A stretch of DNA of 64,000 nucleotides, taken from the NCBI RefSeq assembly GCF_000524195.1, contig NW_020170517.1, positions 133,360 through 197,359 on the forward strand. The letters run 5' to 3'. Both the position numbers and the translations under genes were made by a program. The notes under the pieces are model-generated. The model saw only the letters and a list, made by a program, of their open reading frames with translations, had not been told where the DNA came from and ran no database searches. The stretch comes from Echinococcus granulosus. Its lineage: Eukaryota; Platyhelminthes; Cestoda; Cyclophyllidea; Taeniidae. This document shows, piece by piece, positions 46,855 through 61,500 of the stretch; within the stretch, counting starts at the first letter, position 1, and each line of letters starts with the position of its first letter.

Positions 46855-49397
46855 TGACAAAAGCATTACAGAGTGTTATCTCAATGAAAGCTTGACACGA
46901 CAAAATGATGTCAATGAGAAGGGAATTAAACGGAGGTTGGTTATGACACTAGAGCTGATTAAAGAGCAACCTGGACCAATTTAATTAAACCTCGTATAAA
47001 GGGAAAAACAGTTCTGTTAACCGCCAGCGTAGGTAGCCGCTTTGTAAGCAAGCCCATAAAATTCTTTATCTTTGAGAGCGATTCGTTATTACTAACGAAA
47101 TTATCTTTAGATAATGGGAAATGGGATAAGTATTTAACAGAATCTAAAATTCCCAAAAAAGCCTAATACCAGTTCCTATCCCCATTACAGTAGCGCCTTG
47201 AATAATGGTTTTAAGCTGTCACATATGAACGATTCACGTTCACTCATGCAAGTTTTAGTTCGCAAAAGGTTCTCATCAAAGCACCTCCGTTTTTCAACAA
47301 ATAGAATTCATACAATAAAAAAAATTAAAAAAGACAGCAAAATCGAATCCCAAATCACCCTCTCTCAGCGGCAACAAAAGAGTTTTGGTTTGTTTTGCTG
47401 TGCATCTTGAAAAAGGAGCAATGAATCACTGGGCTTAGAGAAACGGAAAGTAGATGACTTCTCTCCTGACGCTGACTTGTTTTATTTATGCAGCGAAACT
47501 CGTCCAGTTCACTTCCAATACTCTATAGTTCTATCTCAGTCCAAAAAATGGGTGCTTGTTCCGTCTGAAAAATGGCTGTCTGAGGAGGCGATTCACCATG
47601 ATTTGGAGATAAAAGTAGACAGAGTAAATATTTATGGGCTTGGGGACTCCAATTTACATTAGTCAAGTTGAAGGGTAGACTTTACTGCATCTACACCTAC
47701 TTTTCTAATAAAAGATGATGAATGGGTATTTTTGTGGTTTACCTTCGCTGACTTTCTTGTTTAGCGATGAGCCTACATCCTAATGTATTACGGAATTGCA
47801 ATTCAACTATGAATAGTCCATAAATATTACCTTAGGATAAAAAAGTACTGCAGCACCTAAATTCAAAGTTGGATCCATGTGCTTTGCTTTACCAGGACGA
47901 CTTGTGATTGGTTTTTCCCTTATAGCAACACATTACCTCTCCAGATACAAAGTATCTGAATTTGGGTTTGGTTCATTGTAATTCATGCGGTTGTTTACTC
48001 ACCTGCACCGCAAAACATACACATTCGTTAATCTACGTCTATAAGGCTCTTTGTTGCGTTTTCTACAATTTTTCTCTCCTTTCAAAGCACTTCGCATATC
48101 ATCAGTTAAACTTGAGAGATATGGTTCGAGGTTGTCTACTTTTCAAAGAGGGTTTAATTCGGTTCCAGAGCTCTGTGGTTGTAAAAGCTTCTCGTTAAAT
48201 TGGTTGTATAGCAAATGGAGGTGCGGCAGCGGAATACACCAGGCTGGTGATGAACTACTCGAAGGTAGATGAAATGCATTCCGTAGGACTTTTTGGTCTT
48301 CGTTAAGAAATAAAGTCATGCAAGAGCAGCATATCAAGAAGGACTTTCAATAGTGTTTTATGTTGGCAATTGAAAAATCGCTTAACACCTACATCAACCG
48401 AGGGCGAAGGGGGGAATTCGCGGAAGTCGCTTAGCTCCTGGGTCCCGTCCGCATACATTAGCATGTCAATGAACTTCACAACATTAATTTTCCACTTCTT
48501 TTAAATGATGCAAGCGAACTATTTGAGAATCGACCTTAAATGAATTTACGATGAGAAATAGTTCTCCTATTCTAGCAGCCGAACGTGTCATTGTTAGTCC
48601 AGACGATCCACCCCACAATTACACATTGTATGGGCCTATGAGACGTTTACCGGAGAAAGCTACTATTCACTGCTTTTGCTCGTCATGCGTTCCTCAAAAA
48701 AAGGAGGAGCCTTGAGGAAAGGAACGGCTTTTATTCAACTGGATGGCCTAAATCAATACCACTTGTTCATAAACGAAACCCTTTCGATGCAACTTTGTTC
48801 TGACACGATAGAAATGCATGTGATACACGACCAAGACAGTGTGATGATGATGGTACGGAGACAGCTACAGTTGGTGGAAGCGGACACGTCCGTCCCAAGC
48901 TACACTTATAATAAAAACGTTCGCATACGCATATATGTGTGCGTGTATCGTACTACCATTTAAAACGGTCTAATTGCTGAGAGGATGAGTTGGAAAATCG
49001 TTATCCAAAATTAACCGACTTCATCAACAAAAAAGTAGATTAAGCGTTTATCAAGGAGACAAGGAACTACTTTTAATTTTTTTAGTTTCAATTAATCCTA
49101 CTATCTCATAATTCAATAAGCACAAATATTTTCAAATTCAGCAAGTTAGCTCGCCCTGGACAGCAGCGTCAACAACGAGGTGAAATAGACTGCTCCCGAA
49201 TGGTTCAGCCTTACGTACAAGTCGTTCTAGGGTAAAGTTGCTTTCTGCACGTAGGGCACATACTGAGATACGTGTATAAAATTAAAAGTGAATAGAACTC
49301 TTAGCCCTGAAAATTAAAAATTTTCTTCTACACACTCAAAATCAACGGCTTTGACTTAAACGCCTTGTGTACAAGAAGCGTGATAGGGGACACTTAC

Positions 49398-49549
49398 TTT
49401 TGTAGCGCAGGTTCAGAGTCTGATCCCCAGGCGAGAGTGCCATTTTCGATTACCGCTGCTACACCTGGGGTGTCTTCATGGCTCACTGCAACAGGATCCA
49501 GCTCCGTGTTTACCAGAAACTTGGTCACTCGACGCACCGACACGTAGGC
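49398..49549 (-). CDS. ABCC1-like: ABCC exon 16, second copy
   Basis: Copy of 26692-26843; starts AYVSVRRVTKFL and ends just before NBD1. Confidence 0.84.
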
Positions 49550-52500
49550 CTTCAAGGGAGGGTGAGAGGAAGAAGTAAACTAATCCATTTTTCTGAAAGG
49601 ACCATTCTTTGCACAAGGGTCACATTTGTTGTCACTGTCGCCTGCCGTGTTGGTTAACGGTGTCCGAACTGGCCAGCTATTACGATGGATGACAGGACAG
49701 CGGTGCCACGTTAGTATACTATTTCACACTTGTAAAATTGAAAGTCAATTTGACTTGAACGCTTCCCATACACTCGAACGAATTCCTGTTCCTACACTAC
49801 CAAATTCTTTCTTTAAATATCATGAGATGTGTAGTCTCCTCATAAGAAAAGACTGAAAGGACTTCATCGGATGCTTCTTTGAGTAAAGTATCACTAAGTT
49901 GTGCAGTGTTCACCGTTTCTTTCCCCTATATGACAGCACTATTTGGCTCAAATGGACCAAATTTTATTTGAAAATGCGCGAAAAACCGGGAGCACCAATG
50001 GCGTCCAATGTGTTGGAAGCGGGGAAGGGACTAAGTAATATGTTAGCATTCGTCTCGAATGGGATGAAATGCTGCATAATCATTGGAATTACAGCCACCC
50101 AGACAATTAAAGTGTTGGGTCATACATAAAACATGCGTTTTATGATGGTGTTAGAGAGTAAGTGGAACGTTACATGCTATTTGCGCCAACACAGCAGACC
50201 GTTAGTACCATTTAAAAATAGTCGCTTTAAATTACTACTAGAAAGTAAATTAAAAAATTATTAATAAGACGTTCTGTGGACAGGTGCTACAAGTTCTAGA
50301 CTGAGACATAGTCTAGGTAACGTTAGTCTTGATTGCGGTGGATATTAACTGCTTTCAGCTAGCACCTGCAGAAATATTGCGTAGAAAAAGATTACAAGTG
50401 TATGTTATTGTTATTAGCCAAATAATGGCGTGACAGCTAACATTACAGCTCTTTGTAAGGCCAAAAACTACCTGATGAGCACCATGTGAGAAGAATATTC
50501 CAGCTTTTGTGATTTTATATAAGCGCAAGTGTTTGAAAAATCTCGAGCTGTGGTATTTTACTTGAAAGCTTTAAAGTCGAGGTGTCACAGATGATTAGAA
50601 CCGTTTAGTATGGGGACTTGTATGCAGAATCGAGGATGACCAGGAAACCTATCGTCGAATAGCGCTAAAGGGGGGAGGGCAAGTGATCTGTCGTGCACTT
50701 TTCGTAAGCAGAACCTGCAGCGGTAACATGAAATCATCTCTTCCAGCATTCGGTCCCAGTATGAGGAGGAAGTTTTATCTCCTAAAGGCGCCTCAAAGTT
50801 TGAAAGTGGCCATACTGATGCAACGGGTTCGGAGAGCTCCGTAAGTCAAACCGACTAGGGCTGTGACGGCTAAAAGTGATTTCATTCTCTCTCAAAAGAA
50901 TAGACTTTCACCTTCATCCAATGGCAGAAAAAAAACAGTAAGTAGCGGATACAATTAATCAGAAAGTGAAATTAGGGCTTCGAAAGTTGAAGAAAACAAC
51001 CCACTTTATCAAAATTCACTCCTCTTTCAACTGACGGTATTGACTTATTCGAATTGGAGCTGGATTCTAAAGACGTAGGCTCATTTTAGTAGTGTACATG
51101 GGAGTAAGGGGTTACGAAAGATTTACGTGCATCTAAACCTAACTAGCAAATTAGGAAAAAAATTGTCAAGTGCAAAGCCTGGATGCACGCTTAAAGAGAG
51201 GCCATTTCCTTCCACAATTGTGAATCTTTCGCAATTCCTCGTGGGTGTCGCTGTAGTCAGCTGGAGGTCAGAAGCACTCTGCATTCCTCACAACAATCGC
51301 TCTCCATTTTTGATGCCAAGGTATTGTGGTAACCGCTGCGTCAAATGCACCGTTATCGACTCAAAGGTACCATACGCGGATATTCAATAAACGTTGTGCT
51401 TAAACGATGCAGAAGATTCAAAAAAGACCACGAGTTTTTCGATAACTGCGCAAATCTGAGAGGCGTACTGGTAGGGATAAAACTGGGGATATGGGCGATA
51501 TTATTACTGCGCTAGCTGCCAGCGACACACGTATGCAACACCAGGAACCCAGCACCACAAGTATTTGACATGACCTCCTTATTGGTTAACGATAGCTGGA
51601 GTTGTAGGGAAACACATGTAAAGACAAATTTTCTCAGTTTAAAACAATAAAACTGGTGTAAGATGTCCTTGGTCTCAAAACAATTGCACTTCTTCTAGTT
51701 TTTGAGCAGTACTTAAAGAGGAGAAATCGGTATTGCAAGCCTTAGTATCCCATTAGAGCAATTAAACATCTGGGCCATAACGGCAGGGTTTGTTTTGTGA
51801 ACCTGGTAGAGAGAGTGCTAAGCTGGCTGTTTAATTAGCTTGGTATCACAGACATGAATCTGAGTCTTGAAGCTTCGTTTGATTCTACTAGACAAATTTC
51901 ACGGTTATTCACGAGAAATCCCCTTTGAGTACCACTGCTGATCATCCTCCCCTTCAAGGTTTACTGATCGATGGAATATTAAAATTCATAGCGCTAGTTA
52001 TGAACTACAAGTGGAGTGGTCCATAACCTCATATTTCAACTACCTGCGATTACCAAGCCTATGTGAAGCAGTGTAAAAGACTGTCCTTAGTAAATGTTCT
52101 CCCTCTTATAAGATCTGTAGATTTTAAAGCTCTCTGAAGCATGCCAGAAGAGGATGGATTCGTGAGTCGTTCCACGTGTGCAAAAGGCTTCGAGAGCAGG
52201 TTCATGGGAATTCTAAAAGATAGTCAACACCAACCATCCTATCAACAATTCCATCCGGAGCTAATTCTTTTGCTCTACTCCTAACATGACTCGAAGTATG
52301 AATCCGCATTTTGTCAACCAGAACAATGCTCCACAAAAGATTTCCACCTTTTTGACCATAGCCGATCTAGTAGCGGATGTACTTTGGAACGTCCACACTC
52401 ATACACTTTTGCCAAGCACTCAAGCATACGCTTTGCTAAACTCAAGAGCATTGTCAATCGTAGTACTCGTATTCGAGTTTCCAAATCGGTTTCAAGAATT

Positions 52501-55500
52501 TTGCCATTCTTCGTAGTCCTGACTCCAGCTGACACAATATCCGTGGCACTATGCATCCATTGTCTCTCACAAAGAAAGAACCTATGAGAAGATAATCCTT
52601 TGCTCATTCTGAGCACACATACTGACAGAAGTGAATATGTGCACATAGCAGCCTCCATCTGTCCATAATCTTCAACGTGGGAAAGGACGCTATTCACTCA
52701 TTTTCAGTGCAATCATTTACAAGTCGTTGACATCATTTATCCCAGAGCTGCAACTCCTATGCCGCCAAATTAGAAGTAGTTCCACGATATGCTCACATCT
52801 CCCTGGCCTCACCACGTCAAAAACAGAAGAATATTTGTGCATTTTTCAAAGATAAACATAAACAATTCAAAAATATGAAAATGAGTATAAGAAAAACACC
52901 TGCCAAATAGAGATTTGGTCAAGAGGTGTCCAATAAAAAGTATGTTCTGGTTTTCTGACTCCACCTATATTCCTACCGCTCGCCCTTATTTTTTACATTT
53001 ACTCTGGAAAGTAATAGTTGAAAAGGCCATGATACGCCAACTCAAGGAGAGACTAACCTGAACGAGGTTTGAGAGGAGAGTGGGAAACATGAAGAGGGGA
53101 AAGCGGAGAATATTCAGCAGGGAGAGTGAAACGAAGGCTTTTTCAGCAGTAAAGAAGTTTTCCGGTGAGGATAGAATGTAAGTGGCGAAGGTTGCTAGGG
53201 CGACCTAGGAAAGGGATAGAGAGGAAATGTATTAAATGAAATTTTCTTTTAAAAACAATGCCGCTCCGCTTGAAGTAATGGGATAAAAAAGAAATTGACA
53301 AATAGAGTTTAACCTAACCAAGGGAATGCATCTACTCATGCCTTTGTGTAGGTAAAACAAAGGCGCTCGTAAAGAAGGGAGTTGCCATGACTAAGGCGTA
53401 TCTGCCTCGGCCATGATAAACGAGCTATTTCTACCCCTTAAAAAATGAGCAGAAAAAGCGGCAGTAGACATTTCTCAGTCAAAAAATAATGGATACATTT
53501 GCGAGCACACTATGAATAGAAAGCCGGAAAAAGTCATCAACACGCATTATTTGCTCATCATTGCAATTTCGCGTGGTAGAGCGAAAAACCGGTTTTGCTT
53601 TTAAGCTTCTATGAGTTGGCCTCCACAAACGTGAAAGAGATCTACTGCTCGTTGATCGTCTTTTCTTGCCAAATGTGATCCATAACGCAGACGTGGATGG
53701 AATTAAAGGCACAGTGAAATTTAAACGAAAATTCAAGGGATCACTCGATGCCTTGTAGTTGATCTAAACTCAATCGGCATACTACGTGCACTTACGGCAG
53801 AAGGTCGTCCAGATTTACGCAAAAACCTCGCAAGCAAATATCATCAATGCTACTTGCCGAGAGACATCACTAAAATTGGATTCGAAAAACTTATTATCGG
53901 GATGAAAATCATTGCACCATAACAGTACAGTACTACCGAGGCCCTTTCAGTCTCTAGAACGGTTCAGTCTCCACGCCTGTGACATGCAGCTCTAACACCT
54001 CCTCCGGAAATTCATCATAATGTACACATAGACTCCAATGAATTAATGCATAAGTATCTAGTTACTGTTGCCCCCAGTGAAGGCGCAGAAGGGTCACAAA
54101 ACCTCTGACAAGGAACCGCTTCTAATGCATGGGTGAAATTGCCCAAAAGAGCATATTGGAGCTACAATAAAGCCAAAAATATCATCAGGCTGGAAAATTA
54201 GGGAGGTGAAAATACCCTACAAACAAGACAGGTACCTGAGAAAGTGTACCAATCACCATTGTGTCACCATGTAACTATAAAATGAAGCGAAACTCCTGCG
54301 ATAATGCTGCAATGTGTCGAACAATGTAGTTCAATTATAAATCAGTGCGTTTACTTAGATGACAGAAAGTGCGTCTACTGACTAGCTAGTGAATGGAATT
54401 GAGAACGCTCTCAGATATCCCCTTAAAGCCCATCTTCGCTGGAAGATTAAACACAAATTCAAGGATGTACAAATTTTCTTGGAGCAGTAGATGCTTCCTG
54501 AAGAGATTTCGCTAAAAAACCAAGTCAATAGATCGGACAGTGTTTTCTGCAAAAGAAGAGACGCCGACCAAACTGACCCGTGGTTATCGCTCCTCAAAAG
54601 ACAGTTGCTTTAAAATACCGATAGCTAAGAGCCAAAGTCACAGTTCATGCAGTTCGAAACATCAATGAACAAGATTGTTCAGCGGATGATTTCACCTTCA
54701 AAAAACGAAATGACATTTTACTCATGAGACCAATTCTCATATATATGCATAGCTGCTCAGTCTAAAAAGGATGGGCTTATAAGTAAAATAACAAAGCAAA
54801 AGGCGAAAAAGGGAGAGATTTTGACAAAATATTGGCCAATGCATTCATGGTAATAAATATCACTAGCAGAAACGGTAGAGATGTTCTCAAAAGATAACTC
54901 ATCGCTGAAAGCGTATCGACACGGGGAACGAAAGTTTAGACATTCTTTAATTTTCCACTTGAACAGAGAATGTTATCAGGAGAGCTGTCGCCCAAAAACT
55001 AATTTGCTTTTTTTAAAAAAACTTCTTTATCTGAATTTCCGTTCTTCAATTGCCAGTTTACGAAATGACATTCCAGCAGACGAATACATGCCTAAAAATG
55101 AGTCAGGTCTAATAAGCCGGTCTTATGTGCGAAAAGGCCTAAATACCTAATTAAGTTTGAAATGAGACTACGCCCTTCGACTATTTACCAATACAACGGC
55201 TGTCAACTGAAAAGGCTGGAAAAGGAAACTGTCGACTGGTGAGGATGCGAATGCTAATGAAGAAACTCCATTGTGGCAGACGACACCAATCTCGAGGATT
55301 CGGCAGCCACGCAAGAGACCTAAGCTGATAGGACCAGGCAAAACCCCCTGTACAATCAACGCTGTCCAATCCCCCAGAAGTCTAACAACTAAACGAGACG
55401 AAGATGAAGAGAATTTTGCCATGGTACTAACCAACGTGGGAATGCAGGTGAAGACGAAGGTGATGCTGCAATCGAGGTAGAGGAATTTTCTCAGGTATGA

Positions 55501-58500
55501 GAGCTCCTTTTCCCGAATCGATCCCACTTCCTGGATGAAGGAAGGTTCCCATGCGTAGAGCTTCAAGACCTTTAGAGTAAAAAACAGAGAAGATAGAAGT
55601 GGGCAGATACACTGTCACACTTTGAGTGTCCATAAAAATTCACCTCGAGGCCAATTGGTGTTGTTCGTTATTATGTGTATCGCTTCCTACTTAGTTTGGG
55701 GCTTTTGCTTTAAATTGCTTAGTGTTTTGAATTTTCTAAATTAAACGAGTTCAAAAAGTTGTATTACAGTAACGTAATCTGGAGCCAATACAACAAAGGC
55801 GCTTTCTCTGGCTTTATTCATTTCCGAACAAATTGCATCCGACTGACAACTCCCCCCAGTGGCGAGGGAGGATTGTGGGAGCCACATTTCCAGATGACTG
55901 CTATTGTGCCTACCTGTCTCAGGCTCAGGCACTTGATAAACACTTACTGAACCTAAGATGTAGGCAGATCCAACACTCAAATCCAGCTTTGTAGTTACAT
56001 TTTAAACTGTCAAAAAAGTATCTTCGTATATCAATCCCTCAATTCTCCCTTCATTGGCTGTATTCGTGGTTGCAGTCAACTGGGAATTCGAAGTGCCCTA
56101 CATCTGTCACAGCAGTGGCAACCTTTTGCAAAACTCTTTAAGCTAATCAAGGAAAACGGTGTCACAAGAGCATACAGCTCACTGTCACAACGTCTAGCAT
56201 ATGACAGAAAGCTGTTTCCCATTCGTGTAAAAGATTTTACTTAAGGGGGTGATGCCTTCTGCTAAAAAGTAAGTACGAACAGTTTGCCAGACAAAAGTAA
56301 TCATGTGACACCGTCAGGTATAAAAACTCACTTCTCTTCAACATTGCGGGGAGACTATAAGTAGTTAAATGGGATATTCCAAATTTATGTTGCTTCATAG
56401 AGTGGTAATTATAATGGACTAAAAAATGCCAGATACCGAATAAATGAGGCCTAATTATACCGCACAAAGCGGTTACGTTATTCTTAGTAAAAAAGTCAAC
56501 TCACTCTTATACCGTTGAGAATTTCACTGATCAGTTTGATGCGTTTGTCTGTGGTCTTCAATTGTTTTTCCTAGAGTCAATTAAAATATATGTGAATTTC
56601 TAGAAGGAGAAGCATTTGTCGTGTAGATCTCAAGCATTGGTTCACTCCCGACCATTAAGTGGGTAAAAATAAGTGGTGTAAAATTATTTCGGTAATTTTT
56701 GTATGATTCGAAGCACAGATGGAGATAAATGATTGCAAGTATTAATAAAGAATCAAAAGCGGCGAATATAAAGTCCAAATCCAATAACAAACTACGAGGT
56801 GTAAATGCTTTGAGGAATGAGGCCATAAGAGAAGTACCCAAATCCTTGTTTATCTAGATTAAGGAATGGCCAATAAAGATATGTAGAGCAAGCAATTGTA
56901 GGCAAAAAGTACGTAAGCTGAGGTCAGAATGTGTGGAGTGACTGGCCTGCCTTTATGATAACTCTTGTGTGGGAAAGATGTCACGAGAAGGTCAGAAGTC
57001 ATCCACAAGTCGTGGAGTGCAATTAAGTAGTGGGGAGGGGGGGGGGGGGAGATGGGTATCTGTTGAACTTCTCTTCACGCCTACCGTCAAATCTCTACCT
57101 GACTTCTGGCTATAAACAATATTGTGTGGATCGGTTTCTACGGTTTGTACGTGAGCATACGTTGCGAAAAGAACTCCAAGGTATACTCATAAAATTACAT
57201 AAAAGCGGAATTTTACATCTCAGAGCCATCAAAAGTTCACAGAAAGTAAAAGACAGAGATACCAGTTGTAGATTGCAGTGGGTGGACTAACTGTTCTCCG
57301 AAGAGTGAATAAATTGGTTAAATAAAAGTTTAAAACGCTGGAATGATGTTAAAAGCTGTTTAGCACCGGGCATGTCCAGAGTGAAAAAAATGGGCTGTTT
57401 ATGAAAAAGTTTCCAATTTTGGCAGTTAATTTTGTTTGTTTTTGACAAAGTGGCGAACACGACGGTTTCAGTTGACATCATAAACCATGCCGGGCACTGT
57501 AATTATTGTGCATGTTGTATGGTGCCTGCTTATAAGCAAAAGTGAAACTAATGTAATACATTGTTTACTCGCTTTGGTTGCACTGGCGCTGAAGGGCACG
57601 TCTATTGTACTTCTGTCCAGCGACATGGTTTCCGGGCCATGCCGGTAGCTCCTCAGCCCTTCACGTCGATGGCATATATTCTGCCCTAGCACTTTGTCTT
57701 CTTTCGTCTTCAGTAAAGTTTCGAGGCGCTACACCAATCATTGTAGGTTTCAATGTTCGAAAGTACTTGTAAGAATCGAACAGTAAAACAGCATTTAAAT
57801 CTTAAATTGCCGAAATTTTTGAAACAATTTTGACGTCTTAAAATTTATTTCCGGGGGTCGAATCCCTGACAACCCAGAACACCTCTCAATTTGTGCTTTC
57901 CGTTCATTCCTTCTTGGTTGGTCAATATGACGTGGAGACGCCGCATGTACCGGCATTCACTTTAATGTTGAGGCCATTCAAGAAGATGTAAATACATGAG
58001 GACGGTGACTGCTCGGCCATTCAGACTGCCGGCAGTAAGGACATCTAGTCTGGGAGTCTATCTCCTGGTTGAGAATGGCGACGCAGTTAATAAGATAAAA
58101 TGGGCTCAAAAATGGGTAACGGTAAAAAACGAGCCTAACTGTTGGAAAAAGAAGGTACAAGAGGGGATAAGAGCAATCCGAATGAGTAGTCAGAATCCAT
58201 CGTTAAGCCAGCATTCCTGAGGTCGAGGTAATCACGATAAGCATGGCAAATCGTTTCAGAGAGCACAAAATGCCAAGATTATATGAGTGCATTGTTATTC
58301 ATTAAAACTGCAGTTTTAATATATTTTTCAAAAGCCGAGTCGAATTAAACTATCCCAGCAAAAATTGAACGATAGTCAAAAGAACGACAAAACATTAAAG
58401 CAGTTGAAGCGTTTGCAATCATGGACCACCCAGTGGAAGGAGCATTGGCTCAGCAGGATGAATATAAAACCACTTTTTTCCTACCTTATCCAAATTAAGT

Positions 58501-61500
58501 GGAGATGCTGACATAGAGATGTTAGCAACAAAATTTGAAGACAAATTCTGTCAAGGAATATTTGATGAAAAGTTGGGGGTCGAAATGGACTAATGAAAAA
58601 TAGGATGGGAGGAATGATGACTCCTGCGATTTAAAAAGAAATAAAAGGGAGGAGTATTTGGTTACATTGCAGAATCTGAACGACACAACTATATACGCCC
58701 TAGCTGATGGGAAAGTGAGGAGAGGGAGAAGCAAACTACCTGCAGGACTTTGCTCTTCTTCGCCACCATGGTATTGATGGGTATCATGACGAGGAGGAGT
58801 GCGACTCCGGCAAGAACGGAGGGACCAAGCTCCTTCCAGAGCAGGTAGATTGCCACGGTGACTTGTAAGGGTCCCGACCAGAAGATGTGGAAGTTAAGCA
58901 TGAGCATGAAGAATCGATACGCATCTAATGACATGAGATTGGTGATCTCACCCGTCGTTGACTCACAACGCGCTGCAGCGCTCAGCCGCAAGCTCTGTGA
59001 ATAAGAAGACGCGAAATGAGGATACTAAAGGGACCGTTGAATAGCGGAAATATACCGCCCGGAAATAAGTCGGATAGACAATTTGACAATATCATAACCT
59101 CTTTTAAGTGGTAGAGGATTAAGAGAAGTGAAAGTGCTGCCTAATGTCCCTGGGTTATACAAGGCTTATTCGAGTAAAGCCGAGCCTCTCAGGTTTATCA
59201 AAGATGGAAAAGGAATAAACATCCCAATATGCGTGGGCTCAACTTGTCTCATGGCTTAACTAGTACTTGGGAAGCAGCTTCTGGGCGTAAAGTTCTTTTT
59301 TCAGTATGGTGTACCACCCTAAGCACCCTGTTTCACTATTTGGGAACCCACAGTGGGCTAACTTTCGGGAATTCCAGCTATTAATGAATCACAATTTGCC
59401 CCGTTCTCACAGAAAGACGCCTCGAGTAAGTTCATCACAGGATTAGGTGTTCCATGGCTGGGAGCGCCACGGCAACTACTGAAAACATCAGCAAGGTACA
59501 AGCGTACAGGCGGCCATCTTTGAAACGACACCACTTAAATTCCTCACTACGGCCGAGAACCCTTCTATGAGTTTGAAGCCTTCCGTGTGATTAGATACTT
59601 CCATATTCGGATTGTACCCCTTTGTTCATACAAAGGTGAATAATTACTAAGCTTTGTTTCACGCACTCACGTACCACCATTGTTGCTTGCCAAAGTGGAC
59701 CAGTGGACTAGCCAACATATGCACCGGTTACTAGCACTAACGCAGACGCCGCTGACCACTGAGTATGGTATTAGCATGATAAATGCTAATTTTATGGGAA
59801 AACATCGTTAAGACGATAAGCTACTTCTGGTACGGCACTGTTGAGACATTTTAGAGGGGAAAAGATGTAACACTTGAGGACCGATTAAAGGCAATATTGA
59901 AGATGGTACCACACTTCTCCTTTACCTAACTCACAGCAAATCCCCAAAATCTTGCAGTATTTTTTTTAAATTGTCGGATTCGAATTGGCTGAGAAGAAAA
60001 CAACTGCAATGTCAAGTGAGCAATTGAATGGATGGGAATAGAGAGGTAATTCAATTCGTTTCAAGCCAGCCAATTCATCTCATTATAGTATGAGATTTTA
60101 CTACGTCACCACGTGACGCAATAAATGTACAGGAAGGGCGCATGGTTAGCACAACAATAGAAATTACACTTGACTCACTGTTCCTTTAATCTAAGTGAAG
60201 GTAGACAATTGAGACGGTTCCATTAAAAGATCTTTTTCTCAACTAAAGGGACGTCACTAACCAGCAATATGCAGTAGTTAAGACCCGGGGATAGATCTGG
60301 AACACGCTCTTGGGAATCAATGACCTTAGACAAGCTACTGTTAAGATATGTTTTGCGTCGAACCTGGGAAATTACTTCCCCCGTACTATTTAAACTCTTT
60401 AAACCACGGAATGGTAGAATGCAAATTGCTGCACCAAAAAAATCGCATCATTGAGGATTCAATTCATTGACGCTAGAAAAATAAAATTAACGTTTTAAAA
60501 GTGCTGTTCAGAGTACCTGTGAGGTTTTAAAGAAGAGTGGTCAATTTTACGTTCACACTCCTAATGAACGCTAATTAATGCCGAAACACGCCCTACCAAA
60601 ATTAGTAGTATCTAGGCAAATGCGAAAATGAGTGAAATGGATCACCTTGCGTGCTTGGAGGATGATGTGGTGGAAGAAGACTGGACGCCGCTCTCAATTA
60701 CCATTCTTTGTGGACTGGACAAAAAAACTGCATTTTTGTAAAGAACATTCTTTAACACATTTGCTCCCAATCTCAGAGGAAGAGCGACAGCCACAGCCCA
60801 GGCGGCTCATTGTTCCAATTTGACATTAATTGGTATTGGTGTTTGGATCTACCCAACGCAAATATCCTCAAACCAAGAATATCTTACATCTAATTTTATT
60901 GTACTGAACTCAACCTATCTGTCTGCAAAGCGATGTAGTCTTAATAGTTATCATAAAATTTATAAATAGCACATGCCTCATAACTGTGATAAGAAAATCG
61001 GGGCGTCACAAATACGTGACACTGTTGCGTAACCGTTAATCGCCAATCCGGGATTAACGATGAGAGGGCAGTGAATGGAGTAGGAAAGTGGGAGAAACGG
61101 AGGAATAAATTGAGCAAATTCCAAATTCTACATTCCAATAGGTAAAAAATAACTTATAATCGAGATTCAAAGGAAATCAGGGCCATAATTTCTTCGCAAA
61201 AAGACTTCCTAGCTGGATTTTTTCGTACAATCACTTGGCAATGCCCAAATTTCCCGGAGAATTTTCACGCAAAATAAAAACACTTTGATTGTGAAGAAAC
61301 CAAATGAATTGGCATTCAAAATCCCTTAAATCCATTGCCTACGATTTTGCACAGGTCAAGCTGGTAGCAATTCGATGCACCACATTCTAATTCATTTCTC
61401 GGTAGCAGGTCAACTCTAATGCAGATTAGAGTGAGGAAGCCATTAATTGGTCAGTGAATGGAAAAAGCATACAATTTGTTTAATTTCCGAGTTGAAAAGT

